Below, in pieces: positions 15,759 through 25,339 of a stretch of 64,000 nucleotides of DNA (positions within the stretch are counted from its first letter, which is position 1; the number at the start of each line of letters is the position of its first letter). Location of the stretch: positions 310,001-374,000 of the forward strand of contig NC_011988.1 of the NCBI RefSeq assembly GCF_000016285.1. The letters are read 5' to 3'. The notes under the pieces were generated by a model. That model saw nothing but the letters and a program-made list of their open reading frames with translations. It was not told the DNA's origin and did no database searches. Position numbers and translations under genes: made by a program. The DNA is from Allorhizobium ampelinum S4 (GTDB taxonomy: Bacteria; Pseudomonadota; Alphaproteobacteria; Rhizobiales; Rhizobiaceae).

Positions 15759-17915
15759 TCAATCGTCCAGAGGCACGGATGCTTTCCCGAGTTTTACAGA
15801 AGGCTCCCGCGCCCAGACGCGCAGTTTGCCCAGCTTCTCGATGAAATCGGCAATACCATCTTCTCCGGGAAGTCCAATAGTACCTTCATCGAGATCTTCG
15901 GTTATGCCAGCCTTCTCGAAAAGGGGCATGGCGCTTTGGGTATAACCGATGAACTTGCAGTGCTGAAAGGCGTCGGCAACGAAATCCCGGGCCGTTGCTT
16001 CCTTCACAAGATCTGCCATGCCAGCATCTGAGGTCAGAACCGCCACGGCGTCAAACAGGACGGATGGTCCTCCATCGATCATATGATGCGCTTCGATCCA
16101 GGTGCCGTCGGAACCCGTCACTCCGCCAACCTTTGGGGCAATCAACTCGAATTCGGCTTTTGCCGCGGTGACAGCGTCCGTCAGCGCCTTGAGAAGCTTC
16201 ACGTCGACGCCATCGGTGATCAGGATGCCGAGTTTGCGGCCTTCGAAGCGCTTGGGGCCTCGCTTGATGATGCTGAGTGCAGGGGACGGCTCAAGGTCGT
16301 CGCGTGTCGGCACAGCAGCATCAGCCGGCTTGGGCATGCTTTTAAAGCCCAGTTTTTCCGCGACGGTCGTGGCCAGCGTTTCATCGATATTCATCAGATG
16401 CGCCACCATCCGCTCCCGGATGACAGGCATTTCCACTTTGCTTAGCTCGAACGTCAGAGCGGCTGCAATGTGGCGCTGTTCCAGGGGCGTTTGGCTGATA
16501 TAGAATTGCCGGGCCTGGCTGTAGTGATCGGCGAAGCTTTCCGGGCGCAGGCGGACCTTGGTACCCTGTTCCTCCGCAGGAAAGTGACGATAGCCGCGCG
16601 TTGGCGATTCCCGGGGTCCCTCGCCAAATGAGTTCGGCTGATAATTCGCTCGACCCACCGGATTGCGCATCGCCATATGGCCATCCTGCTGGAAATTCGC
16701 GAAGGGACACTTTGGTGCATTGATCGGCAGATGGGTGAAATTCGGTCCGCCCAGACGTTTCAGCTGGGTGTCGAGATAGGAGAAATTGCGGCCTTGCAGC
16801 AGAGGGTCGTTGCTGAAATCGATCCCCGGCGGAACATTCTGCGTCATGAATGCCACTTGCTCGGTCTCTGCAAAGAAGTTGTCCGGCATCCGATCCAGCA
16901 CCAGCCGACCGATTGCCTTCGGTGGCAGGATTTCTTCCGGGATGATTTTTGTCGGATCGAGCACGTCGAAATCAAAGCTGTCGGCAAATTCCTGATCGAA
17001 CAGCTGGACCTGCAATTCCCATTCGGGAAAGTTTCCAGACTTGATTGCATGCCACAGATCGCGTCGATGGAAATCCGGATCGGCGCCATTGATTTTGACC
17101 GCTTCGTTCCAGGCCACCGATTGAAGGCCGAGCTTCGGTTTCCAATGGAACTTGACGAAGGTGGATTCGTCATTGGCATTGACGAAGCGGAACGTATGGA
17201 CGCCGAAACCTTCCATAAAGCGCAATGATCTCGGGATTGTCCGATCCGACATGATCCACATGATCATGTTCATGCTCTCGGGCGTCAGAGAAATGAAATC
17301 CCAGAAATTGTCATGGGCGGTCTGTGCCTGGGGGAATGCCCGGTCTGGCTCCTGTTTCGCGGCGTGGATAAGATCGGGAAACTTGATGGCATCCTGTATG
17401 AAAAAGACGGGAATGTTGTTGCCAACCAGATCCCAATTGCCTTCCTTCGTGTACATTTTCACCGCAAAGCCGCGTACGTCGCGGGCAAGGTCGGCTGAGC
17501 CCTTGTTTCCCGCCACCGTCGAAAACCGAACGAAAACAGGGGTTTTCTCACCGGGCCGCTGGAACACGTCGGCGCGCGTATACTCCGCAAAGGATTCGTA
17601 GGTTTCAAAGAAGCCGTGGGCACCGTAGCCTCGGGCATGAACGACGCGCTCTGGAATGCGCTCATGGTCGAAGTGGAAAATCTTTTCTCTGAAATGGAAG
17701 TCGTCAACGACAAGCGGACCACGATCCCCAATGCGAAGGGAGTTCTGATCGTCTGCGACAGGCCCTCCCTGGGCTGTGGTCAAAACCTGATCATTTTCAG
17801 CGATCTGGTGAAGTTCGCCGCCCTTGCCGCGCACAAGTTTCTGATCGTGGATGGTGGCCTCATTCGAGATTGCAGCCGCATTCTTGCCTTGGTTTTGGGA
17901 CCGTTGCTTTGGCAT
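15759..17915 (-). CDS. katE: Large-subunit catalase (HPII/KatE type)
   Basis: This 718-residue clade 2 catalase decomposes hydrogen peroxide. The catalytic His region is [16 protein letters not shown] near residue 85. The heme Tyr lies in [15 protein letters not shown]. The C-terminal 150 residues, from [15 protein letters not shown], form the flavodoxin/DJ-1-like domain that distinguishes large-subunit catalases. The N-terminal extension is also present, giving near-standard length. ATG 17915 follows GGAGAG. The gene is 162 bases downstream of the phosphate transporter, with a hairpin between them, so it is probably a separate transcript. Stationary-phase or general-stress control is usual for the family, but no promoter element was identified. 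Confidence 0.96.
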   Translation of the reverse strand: MPKQRSQNQGKNAAAISNEATIHDQKLVRGKGGELHQIAENDQVLTTAQGGPVADDQNSLRIGDRGPLVVDDFHFREKIFHFDHERIPERVVHARGYGAHGFFETYESFAEYTRADVFQRPGEKTPVFVRFSTVAGNKGSADLARDVRGFAVKMYTKEGNWDLVGNNIPVFFIQDAIKFPDLIHAAKQEPDRAFPQAQTAHDNFWDFISLTPESMNMIMWIMSDRTIPRSLRFMEGFGVHTFRFVNANDESTFVKFHWKPKLGLQSVAWNEAVKINGADPDFHRRDLWHAIKSGNFPEWELQVQLFDQEFADSFDFDVLDPTKIIPEEILPPKAIGRLVLDRMPDNFFAETEQVAFMTQNVPPGIDFSNDPLLQGRNFSYLDTQLKRLGGPNFTHLPINAPKCPFANFQQDGHMAMRNPVGRANYQPNSFGEGPRESPTRGYRHFPAEEQGTKVRLRPESFADHYSQARQFYISQTPLEQRHIAAALTFELSKVEMPVIRERMVAHLMNIDETLATTVAEKLGFKSMPKPADAAVPTRDDLEPSPALSIIKRGPKRFEGRKLGILITDGVDVKLLKALTDAVTAAKAEFELIAPKVGGVTGSDGTWIEAHHMIDGGPSVLFDAVAVLTSDAGMADLVKEATARDFVADAFQHCKFIGYTQSAMPLFEKAGITEDLDEGTIGLPGEDGIADFIEKLGKLRVWAREPSVKLGKASVPLDD

Positions 17916-17999
17916 ATTCTCTCCGCGATTTTGTTGATGTACAAAAGCGAACTGAATACGCAGCTGTTGGTTCCATTCTTTTCACGCGCAACCGGTCAC

Positions 18000-18030
18000 A
18001 ATGCGACGCGGACATCTGCCGCGTCGCATT
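18000..18030 (-). terminator. Hairpin between the phosphate transporter and catalase genes
   Basis: Twelve-base perfect arms AATGCGACGCGG and CCGCGTCGCATT enclose a seven-base loop. It begins 48 bases after the transporter stop and ends 85 bases before the catalase start, where an intrinsic terminator is expected. The stem is GC-rich; the T tract is limited to the two terminal T bases. Confidence 0.65.
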
Positions 18031-18077
18031 CCGTCACCATCAGAAACGGTGCCAGGCTCTCTCTGTTTGGGGTGGCT

Positions 18078-19682
18078 TCAAAACACTTGGCGCAGGACCA
18101 CGTAAAGCACAAAGGCGATGGCAATCGAGGCAGGCAGCGTCAAGACCCAGGCCATCAGCATATTGCGGACGGTGGACCATTGCAGGCCGGACCCGTTGGC
18201 GGTCATCGTGCCGGCAACACCCGATGACAGGACATGGGTTGTCGATACCGGCAGGCCGAAATGGTCGGCGGCCCCAATCGTCACCATGGCGACGATTTCA
18301 GCGGCAGCACCCTGGCCATAGGTGAGATGGGTCTTGCCGATCTTTTCACCGACCGTGACAACGATGCGCCGCCAGCCGATCATCGTTCCCAGACCGAGCG
18401 CCAGCGCCACAGCAACCTTCACCCAGGTCGGAATGAACTTCGTCGCATTGTCGACCGCCTTGTGATAGGCGCTGACAGCAGCAAGGTCGCTTGCCTCCAT
18501 CGGCAGCAGCTTCTGCTTGTCGATCAGCTTCAAAGCTTCACCGATCAGGTAAATATCGTTTCTGATATTTTGCACCAGATGGTTTGGAACGGCTTCCAGC
18601 GTTGGGAAAGCGGCGACTTCCGCGCTTGTCGCGTGGATATATTGCTGGAGGGCGAGTGTCGTGGTGTCGCTCCAGGTCTTGGTCTTGACGGCATCCGCCA
18701 CGGTGGCTTTTGCATCTGCGACGGTCACGCCCGGCTTGATATATTTGCCGAGCGCGGTCTCAACCTGCGCCGAGGAAGATTTATAGGCTTCGAGATAATT
18801 CACATCCGGCGTGCGATTGAGCGCGAAAGCCGTCGGCACCAGGCCGATCAGGATCAGCATGATCAGGCCCATGCCTTTCTGGCCGTCGTTCGATCCATGC
18901 GCAAAACTGACACCGGTACAGGTGAAGATCAGCAGGCCCCGTATCCAGAGCGGCGGCGGCTGATTGGTTTTCGGCTCCTGGTAGAGCGCCTTGTTCTTCA
19001 CGAACAGCTTCATGGCCAAAAGCAGGATCGCGGAAAAGCCAAAGCCAATCAGCGGTGAGATCAGCAGGGACAGGCCGATATTTGTCGCCTGCGACCAGTC
19101 TACCCCGCTCGTTGCCGAACCGGCTGGTGCCAGAAACTGATTGGCGAGACCGACGCCGATAATCGAGCCGACCAGGGTGTGTGAGCTGGAGGAGGGCAGG
19201 CCCAGATACCAGGTGCCAAGGTTCCAGACGATGGCAGCGATCAACAGGGCAAACACCATGGCAAGGCCGGAGCCGGAGCCGACCTGAAGGATCAGTTCCA
19301 CCGGGAGAAGGGAAAGGATGCCAAAGGCAACGGCGCCGCTGGATGTTAGAACACCGAGGAAATTGAAAAATCCCGACCACATGACCGCGAATTCAGCGGG
19401 CATCGAGCGTGTGTAGATCACGGTGGCGACTGCATTGGCCGTATCGTGGAAGCCGTTGACGAACTCAAACCCGAGCGCGATCAGAAGCGCAAGCCCCAAA
19501 AATATCCAGGGAACCGCGACGGTGCTGGTCAGATCCTGGCCAAGAGCGTAGCCGATATAGCCTAGTCCGACCAACAGGACCACGCCGAACACCGGCATGA
19601 ACCACTTGCCCGATCCATGCGCCCGGTCAAGGGGATGGCCCGCGCTGTTGAGCGGCGAATTCGAAGGCGCTAATTCAGCCAT
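18078..19682 (-). CDS. pit: Inorganic phosphate transporter, PiT family
   Basis: This 534-residue polytopic membrane protein carries the duplicated PiT signature: GFEFVNGFHDTANAVATVIYTRSM near residue 75, and the second copy with GAADHFGLPVSTTHVLSSGVAGTM near residue 490. LGLPSSSSHTLVGSIIGVGLA is the conserved Ser-rich loop. A long hydrophilic insertion of about residues 280-400 separates the halves. It imports low-affinity metal-phosphate with protons. ATG 19682 follows GAGGAC. It is divergent from the Ugp-like ABC operon across a 371-base gap. Confidence 0.93.
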   Translation of the reverse strand: MAELAPSNSPLNSAGHPLDRAHGSGKWFMPVFGVVLLVGLGYIGYALGQDLTSTVAVPWIFLGLALLIALGFEFVNGFHDTANAVATVIYTRSMPAEFAVMWSGFFNFLGVLTSSGAVAFGILSLLPVELILQVGSGSGLAMVFALLIAAIVWNLGTWYLGLPSSSSHTLVGSIIGVGLANQFLAPAGSATSGVDWSQATNIGLSLLISPLIGFGFSAILLLAMKLFVKNKALYQEPKTNQPPPLWIRGLLIFTCTGVSFAHGSNDGQKGMGLIMLILIGLVPTAFALNRTPDVNYLEAYKSSSAQVETALGKYIKPGVTVADAKATVADAVKTKTWSDTTTLALQQYIHATSAEVAAFPTLEAVPNHLVQNIRNDIYLIGEALKLIDKQKLLPMEASDLAAVSAYHKAVDNATKFIPTWVKVAVALALGLGTMIGWRRIVVTVGEKIGKTHLTYGQGAAAEIVAMVTIGAADHFGLPVSTTHVLSSGVAGTMTANGSGLQWSTVRNMLMAWVLTLPASIAIAFVLYVVLRQVF

Positions 19683-20053
19683 TCAAGGTCCTCACATTTG
19701 ATATTTGTTAAGGAGTTTTGGCGGCTTTGAGTGAACCTTTCATGACACCCACCTCGCCACAGGCTTTCTCTTCAATGAAAGAGGTGACTACAAAAGCGCA
19801 TTTATGCTAGGCGCTGGATGAGCAAAAACCTTTCCGGAAATTTGAGTAGTTGAGATGGATACAATTTAAGCGATTATTTAATTTGTGGTTGCCCAAAGTC
19901 ATACAGGCGGCTTGTTTCTTCTGTTTCAAAGCGTGAGTGAGCAATAAGTATATTTATTGTCATTGTACCGTGACCTTTCACTAAACATTCGCAGATCCGT
20001 TGTTTGGCTGTCATAATGCCGCCCCATTACACGCTCCGTCGAAGGAGCGCATA
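19683..20053. other. 371-base divergent intergenic region
   Basis: No gene is seen. The region is AT-rich in its middle (about 19850-19960) and should hold divergent promoters for the PiT gene and the ABC operon. Isolated TGTCAT half-sites, as found in Pho boxes, occur on the plus strand in the last 50 bases and, read on the minus strand, near the PiT start. Neither is followed by a good second half-site at the expected spacing, so PhoB control is only a possibility. Confidence 0.4.
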
Positions 20054-21229
20054 ATGATGCAACATTCTCTAAAACTGGCTGGAATTGGAAAAAGCTTCGC
20101 GGCTGATGATATTCTGAAGAATATTGATCTCGAGGTGCATCCCGGCGAGTTCTTGTCGCTTGTTGGCATGTCCGGCTGTGGCAAGTCGACCCTGTTGCGG
20201 ATCATCGCTGGGTTGGAGCGGCCCGATCGCGGTCAGGTTCTGATCGATAATTCGGATGTGACCGACATGGATCCGAGCGACCGCAATCTGGCGATGGTGT
20301 TCCAGTCCTATGCGCTCTATCCCCATATGACCGTGCGGCAGAACATCGCCACACCGCTGCGGATGCGGCGTTTGTCGCTTGCGGGTCGATTGCCGCTGAT
20401 CGGGCGTCTGGTCGCGCCTTCCGAGATTGTCAAGGACATCAAGCGCAGCGTTGAAGAGGCTGCGGAGACATTGCAGATTGCGCATCTTCTGGACCGGAGA
20501 CCTGCTCAGCTTTCAGGTGGCCAGCGGCAGCGTGTGGCGCTGGCGCGGGCGCTGGTGCGTTCGCCTGCTGCCTTCTTGATGGATGAGCCACTTTCCAATC
20601 TCGATGCCAAGCTTCGCGCCCATATGCGCGATGAGCTTGTCGGCCTGCATCGCCGCCTTGGCGCTACCTTCATCTATGTCACCCATGATCAGATCGAGGC
20701 CATGACCATGTCGGATCGTGTCGCGCTGATGCATGAGGGCCGCATCGAGCAATTGGGCACACCCGATGAACTGTACCACCGGCCAGCGACATTGACGGTG
20801 GCGCGCTTCATAGGCACCCCATCAATCAACCTTCTGCCTGTCATGATCGGCATGCAGGGACAGGTTACCGCTTTCGGAAAAGACCTCGACCTGCGGGCAT
20901 TAGACCAGGATGGCGGACCGGCAACGCTTGGGCTTCGGGCAGAAGACCTGCGCGTCCAAGATCTTAGGGCCCAAGATCTGCGTGCAAGCGGCAACGGCTT
21001 TGCCGTGCGCGTCCAGCGCAGCGAGACCCATGGCGCCGACCGGTTCGTAACCTGCCGCCTTATCGATGATGAAACGGTCGTGGTGACCATGCGGCAAGGC
21101 GCGCGCGACGCCCTCGGTGCTGATGCACATGGTCTGATGACCATTGGCTTTGCACCTGAGCGTGCTCATCTGTTTGGCGCAGATGGCACGCGCTGCGCCG
21201 TTTCTATTCGTGAACGGGTGGCGGCATGA
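20054..21229 (+). CDS. ABC transporter ATP-binding protein, UgpC/MalK type
   Basis: This 391-residue CUT1-type ATPase has Walker A GMSGCGKST near residue 40, the LSGGQRQRVALARAL signature, Walker B AFLMDEPLSNLDAKLR and the switch His in YVTHDQIEA. The C-terminal part is an OB-fold regulatory (TOBE) domain. Inside it a five-residue unit, DLRVQ/DLRAQ/DLRAS, is tandemly repeated. ATG 20054 follows GAAGGAG. It leads an operon with two permeases, a binding protein and a phosphodiesterase, each overlapping or close, which suggests uptake of a sugar or glycerophosphodiester. Confidence 0.93.
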   Translation: MMQHSLKLAGIGKSFAADDILKNIDLEVHPGEFLSLVGMSGCGKSTLLRIIAGLERPDRGQVLIDNSDVTDMDPSDRNLAMVFQSYALYPHMTVRQNIATPLRMRRLSLAGRLPLIGRLVAPSEIVKDIKRSVEEAAETLQIAHLLDRRPAQLSGGQRQRVALARALVRSPAAFLMDEPLSNLDAKLRAHMRDELVGLHRRLGATFIYVTHDQIEAMTMSDRVALMHEGRIEQLGTPDELYHRPATLTVARFIGTPSINLLPVMIGMQGQVTAFGKDLDLRALDQDGGPATLGLRAEDLRVQDLRAQDLRASGNGFAVRVQRSETHGADRFVTCRLIDDETVVVTMRQGARDALGADAHGLMTIGFAPERAHLFGADGTRCAVSIRERVAA

Positions 21230-22152
21230 CTGCTGGCTCGTCCTCAATGGCGCTTACGGCTAAGCCTCGTGCAAGCTGGCAAACAGCCGAGCGCCGGATG
21301 GTTCGCCGTGGTCTGTTGTTTGCGGCCCCGGCCGTTTTGCTGTTGCTGGCGATTTATATCGTTCCAATGCTTGTGCTGGCCGCCTTTTCTGTCACGGATT
21401 ACCAACTCGGTGCTCTCACCATTCACTTTGTCGGGCTCGGCAATTTCATCAAGGCGTTTCACGATCCCGTCTTTATTCGGGCAGTAATCAATACGGCGAT
21501 CTATGCCGTGATCGTCATTCCTCTCGGCGTGTTCCTGGCGCTCGGCGTCGCGCTGTTGGTTCACAATCGCAAGCGCAGCCGGGCCTTCTGGGAAGTCGCC
21601 TATTTCCTTCCGGTCACCGCTACGCTTGTGGCGATGGCAACCGTCTGGCAATTCCTGCTGCACCCCTCACTCGGGCCGGTGAATGCGGCAATCAAATGGC
21701 TGGGATTCGAGCCCGTCGCCTTCCTGTCCAATCCGATGCTGCTCATTCCAACCATGGCATGGATTGGTGTCTGGCAGGTTCTCGGTTTCAACATGGTGCT
21801 GTTTCTTGCCGGGCTGACGGCCATTCCTAAAGATCTACATGAGGCGGTGCGGTTGGATGGCGCCAAAAATTCCATCGACCGGTTTTTCACCGTCACCTGG
21901 CCAATGCTGGGACCAACGACCCTGTTCGTGGTTGTCACAACATCGATCTCGGCTTTCAAGGTTTTCGAGACGGTGGCGGTACTGACCAAGGGCCGGTCCG
22001 GCTCGGAAACCTTGTTGTTCGATCTCTATCTCGAAGGGTTCGAGTATTCGAATACTGGCTACGCCGCAGCTTTGACACTGCTCTTTCTGGCCATCGTCCT
22101 GATCCTGTCGATTGGCCAGACTCTGCATATGGACCGGAAGGTACATTATTGA
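21226..22152 (+). CDS. ABC transporter permease, UgpA/MalF-like
   Basis: This 308-residue CUT1 inner-membrane permease has six expected membrane helices. The EAA loop reads HEAVRLDGAKNSIDRFFTVTWPMLGPT near residue 205, which docks on the ATPase. The start ATG overlaps the upstream ATPase stop by four bases (ATGA), and the stop shares one base with the next permease start, so translation is coupled along the run. A short hydrophilic N-terminal extension precedes the first helix. Confidence 0.92.
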   Translation: MTAGSSSMALTAKPRASWQTAERRMVRRGLLFAAPAVLLLLAIYIVPMLVLAAFSVTDYQLGALTIHFVGLGNFIKAFHDPVFIRAVINTAIYAVIVIPLGVFLALGVALLVHNRKRSRAFWEVAYFLPVTATLVAMATVWQFLLHPSLGPVNAAIKWLGFEPVAFLSNPMLLIPTMAWIGVWQVLGFNMVLFLAGLTAIPKDLHEAVRLDGAKNSIDRFFTVTWPMLGPTTLFVVVTTSISAFKVFETVAVLTKGRSGSETLLFDLYLEGFEYSNTGYAAALTLLFLAIVLILSIGQTLHMDRKVHY

Positions 22153-22973
22153 TGACCCGGTTTCGTACCTATCTTCCGCATATCCTCCTGGCCGCTGGCG
22201 CTTTCGTCATGCTCTTGCCGTTCTACTGGATGGTTTTGACCTCGATCCGTTCGCCATCGGAAATATTCAATGTTTCCCTCTGGCCGATCCCGGAAAAATT
22301 CGAGGGCGTGGAAAACTACGCAAGGGCCGCCAGTCAGGTGCCGATGGCCCGCTTCATGCTGAATGGGGTCATCGTCTGTTTTGGCATCCTGTTCGTCCAG
22401 GTCGTGACCGCGGTTCCCGCAGCCTATGCTTTGGCTAAACTTCGCTTTCCGGGGCGAAAACTGTTGTTGACGCTGGTGATTGCCGCGCTCTGCGTGCCGA
22501 TCCAGGCGCTGGCTCTGCCGCTGTTTGTCGGACTGGCGAAGGCGCAGCTCCTCAATACCTATTTCGCCATGATGGCGCCCTTCTTCCTGTCGGTTTTCGC
22601 AATCTTCCTGTTCCACCAATCCTTCCGCAGCTATCCCGATGAAATCATCGAGGCGGCGCGGATGGATGGTTTTTCCGAGATGGAAATCTGCTGGGGCCTG
22701 GTCTTGCGCGGCTCGTTGCCGTCGCTCGCAGCGTTTGCGGTCTTTTCGCTGGTTGCCCATTGGAACGATCTCTATTGGCCGATGATCGTGATTTCCGACA
22801 CCAATCTGGCTCCGCCGCCTCTGGGTATGCTGTTGTTCGCGGATGTTGAATCCGGCGCGAATTACGGTGCGCTGATGGCTGGCGCTACACTGATTACCGC
22901 GCCGATGGTGCTGTGCTTCCTCCTGGCACGGCGGCACTTCATCGCGGGTATCACCATGACCGGCGTTAAGTGA
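22152..22973 (+). CDS. ABC transporter permease, UgpE/MalG-like
   Basis: This 273-residue second permease of the importer has the EAA loop EIIEAARMDGFSEMEICWGLVLRGSLPSL near residue 175 and the MalG-type opening with a helix (LLAAGAFVMLLPFYWMVLTS). ATG 22152 is preferred over the TTG one codon earlier because it sits directly on the preceding TGA. The binding-protein gene follows after 43 bases. Together with the previous gene product it forms the membrane channel. Confidence 0.92.
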   Translation: MTRFRTYLPHILLAAGAFVMLLPFYWMVLTSIRSPSEIFNVSLWPIPEKFEGVENYARAASQVPMARFMLNGVIVCFGILFVQVVTAVPAAYALAKLRFPGRKLLLTLVIAALCVPIQALALPLFVGLAKAQLLNTYFAMMAPFFLSVFAIFLFHQSFRSYPDEIIEAARMDGFSEMEICWGLVLRGSLPSLAAFAVFSLVAHWNDLYWPMIVISDTNLAPPPLGMLLFADVESGANYGALMAGATLITAPMVLCFLLARRHFIAGITMTGVK

Positions 22974-23016
22974 CGTCGTTCACATGCTCCTCCTCCCAAC
23001 CTTTTCGGAGACGACA

Positions 23017-24312
23017 ATGAAAATCAACCGACGCACCGTGGTGAGCGGTCTGGCTTTGGGCCTCGCTGCTGCCGGGCTTTCCACGCCCGTGCTGGCTGCC
23101 GACGAAGTCACGCTCAACGTGCTTTACAATCTGCCGGGCTTCACGAAATTCCATCAGCCGCTGGCCGATGCGTTCATGAAGAACAATCCGAATGTAAAGA
23201 TCAATTTTCTGGCGCCCGCTCCAGGCTATAACGAGGGTCAGCAGCAGGTCCTGCGCGCTGCCGTGACCGGCAATCTGCCGGATGTTTATTTCTCAGGCTT
23301 CAACCTGACCGCGGAGCTGGTTCACACACTGGCACCCCGCAACCAGATCACCGATCTGGCGCCCTTCATCGCGGCGGAAGGCGGCCAGGCCTTCCTCGAC
23401 AAAAATTACAACCCGAAAATGGCGGCCCTCGGCCAGATCGATGGCAAGCAATACGGCCTCCCCGTCAATGCCTCCTCGCCAATCATCTATATCAATGCTG
23501 ATCTGGTAAAGAAGGCTGGCGGCGATCCGGACAATATGCCGAAAACCTTTCCCGGACTGATCTCGCTGGCCAAGAATATCCACGCGCTCGATCCGAAAAT
23601 CTCCGGCATGGGTTACGACATCAATGGTTGGCCGGATGACTGGCTTTGGCAGGCATTGGTTCTCGAGCAGGGCGGCACATTGGTCAACGAAAAGACCAAG
23701 ACTGTGGCTTTTGACAACGAGATTGGCCTCAATGCTCTGAAAATGGTTCGCCAGTTCGTGACCGAGGGTGGTCAGACCCTGCTCGACTGGGACCAGTCCC
23801 GTCAGCAATTTGGTGCTGGTCTCACTGGTTTCATATTCTCGACACCGGCCCATGTTCAGACGATCGAGGGACTGGTGGGCGACCGTTTCAAGCTGAAGAC
23901 GGCAACCTTCCCGCTGGACAACCCGGAAAAGGGTGGCGTACCGACGGGCGGCAACTCAGCCGTGATCCTGACGCAGGACAAGGCCAAGCAGGACGCCGCC
24001 TGGAAATATCTGAAATGGATCACCGGGCCTGAGGCGCAGAACACCATCGTGCGGATCACCGGCTATCTGCCGACCAACAAGCTTGCCACCGGTGCCGACT
24101 ATCTTGCGCCTTATTATGCCGAGCATCCGAATGTAAAGACCGCCTCGCTCCAGGCAGACCGGTCCTTGCCTTGGGCCGGTTACCCAGGCGGCGATTCCGT
24201 TCGCGTCTGGCGCACCCAGCGCGACATTATCGGCACGGTCATGCGCGGTGAAGTGACGCCGGAGGTTGGCCTGAAGCAGATGGTCGACCAGACCAACGCC
24301 TTGTTGAAATAG
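23017..24312 (+). CDS. ABC transporter substrate-binding protein, UgpB-like
   Basis: This 431-residue family 1 periplasmic binding protein starts at ATG 23017 behind CGGAGACG. The signal peptide has a twin-arginine start (MKINRRTVVSGLALGLAAAG) and cleaves near VLAAD. Family motifs include YGLPVNASSPIIYINADLVKKAGGDPDNMPKTFPGL and the C-terminal WKYLKWITGPEAQ. The NASSPIIYIN run resembles glycerol-3-phosphate/glycerophosphocholine binders. With the phosphodiesterase gene next door, capture of a phosphodiester or an oligosaccharide is the inference; the ligand is not proven. Confidence 0.9.
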   Translation: MKINRRTVVSGLALGLAAAGLSTPVLAADEVTLNVLYNLPGFTKFHQPLADAFMKNNPNVKINFLAPAPGYNEGQQQVLRAAVTGNLPDVYFSGFNLTAELVHTLAPRNQITDLAPFIAAEGGQAFLDKNYNPKMAALGQIDGKQYGLPVNASSPIIYINADLVKKAGGDPDNMPKTFPGLISLAKNIHALDPKISGMGYDINGWPDDWLWQALVLEQGGTLVNEKTKTVAFDNEIGLNALKMVRQFVTEGGQTLLDWDQSRQQFGAGLTGFIFSTPAHVQTIEGLVGDRFKLKTATFPLDNPEKGGVPTGGNSAVILTQDKAKQDAAWKYLKWITGPEAQNTIVRITGYLPTNKLATGADYLAPYYAEHPNVKTASLQADRSLPWAGYPGGDSVRVWRTQRDIIGTVMRGEVTPEVGLKQMVDQTNALLK

Positions 24313-24414
24313 GCCAATCGTTAGGACATTGACGATGGTGGCGCATCGTCCTCTTTGAAGACCGGCAAGGCTGCGGGGAATGTTCTCCGCAGCCATTTTC
24401 CAGAAAGACGGATA

Positions 24415-25205
24415 ATGAAGATCATCCAGATCACCGATACCCATCTTATGCCGCCGGGCATGGTGGTGAACGGAGTCGATCCCGAAAAACAGCTGCGTGC
24501 GGCGGTGGGCGACATTGTTAAAAAACATGCCGATGCAGATCTTCTGGTGATGACCGGTGATCTGTGTAACTACGGCGACCCCGAAGCCTACGCGATATTC
24601 TGGCGCCAATACCGTTCGACATCCGCCTGATGCTGGGCAACCATGACCGCAGGCCGGAATTCCAGGCTGCTTTTCCGGGGCAGCCATCCGATAGAAATGG
24701 TTATGTCCAGTCCTTTTTGGATACAGAATTCGGACGGCTGCTGTTCCTGGACAGTCACGAAGCGGGCGTCATCGGCGGCATGTACGGTGCCGACCGCCTT
24801 GCATGGCTCGATGCTACCTTGGAAAGCGCTGGCGATTTGCCCGTCACGGTTTTCATCCATCATCCCCCGATGGACTGCGGTATCCGGCATTTCGAAAAGA
24901 TCGGCCTGCATGACGATGGCGCGCTGATGAGCCACCTCAGCGCCCACAGCGCAGGGATCCGTCATATTGTGTTCGGCCATATTCACGTGCCGCTTGCCGG
25001 CACGAGCGCCGAAGGCATCAGCTACAGTTCAGGCCAGGCCTGCGCGCACCGGTTCATCACCGATCTCGATGCGCCCGACCCGCTCTGGACCGGCGGCAAT
25101 CCCTGCTATCGGATCATCTGCCTCGATAATCACGGGCTGCGTGCCTATAGCGCCGAAGTGGGTGAGGCTATCCTCGGACAAGCATCCATTTGCGAAGGGC
25201 CGTGA
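24415..25205 (+). pseudogene. Metallophosphoesterase (GpdQ/CpdA-like) with a one-base frameshift
   Basis: Frame one begins at ATG 24415 (MKIIQITDTHLMPPG) and runs to a TGA at 24628-24630; the rest continues in another frame through to 25205. Joined near 24600, the product reads AIF-LAPIPFDIRLMLGNHD and would be about 263 residues. All binuclear metal motifs are then present: DTH (first part), GDLCN, GNHDRR, HHPP and GHIH. The second frame is reached by loss of one base around 24595-24605. It follows a Ugp-like importer, so a glycerophosphodiesterase role is plausible. Either the gene is recently inactivated or the read has an error; the second frame could alone start at ATG 24630 but would lack two metal motifs. 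Confidence 0.8.
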
Positions 25206-25296
25206 TCGAATTCCTGCCACTCATTCCAGGATAAATCACGGGCCAGGATAAATCGCCGGTCGTCGTTTTTCTCTGCTTGCATTTTTCTAAATCCAA

Positions 25297-25328
25297 AAAC
25301 CGCACCGCTGTCTCCAGCGGTGCGGTTT
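25297..25328. terminator. Bidirectional intrinsic terminator
   Basis: Fourteen-base perfect arms AAACCGCACCGCTG and CAGCGGTGCGGTTT enclose the tetraloop TCTC, with extra A residues before and T residues after. It lies between the converging phosphodiesterase and aldehyde dehydrogenase stops, 12 bases from the latter. Confidence 0.85.
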
Positions 25329-25339
25329 CCGGTATCGTC

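Noticed and set aside
19683..20053. Pho boxes controlling the PiT and Ugp-like genes
   Set aside because: Only single TGTCAT half-sites are present; the second half at the required spacing is missing, so no confident site can be called.
24590..24635. Programmed frameshifting in the phosphodiesterase gene
   Set aside because: No slippery heptamer or stable downstream structure is visible at the junction, and the family is not known to use recoding; mutation or sequencing error is simpler.
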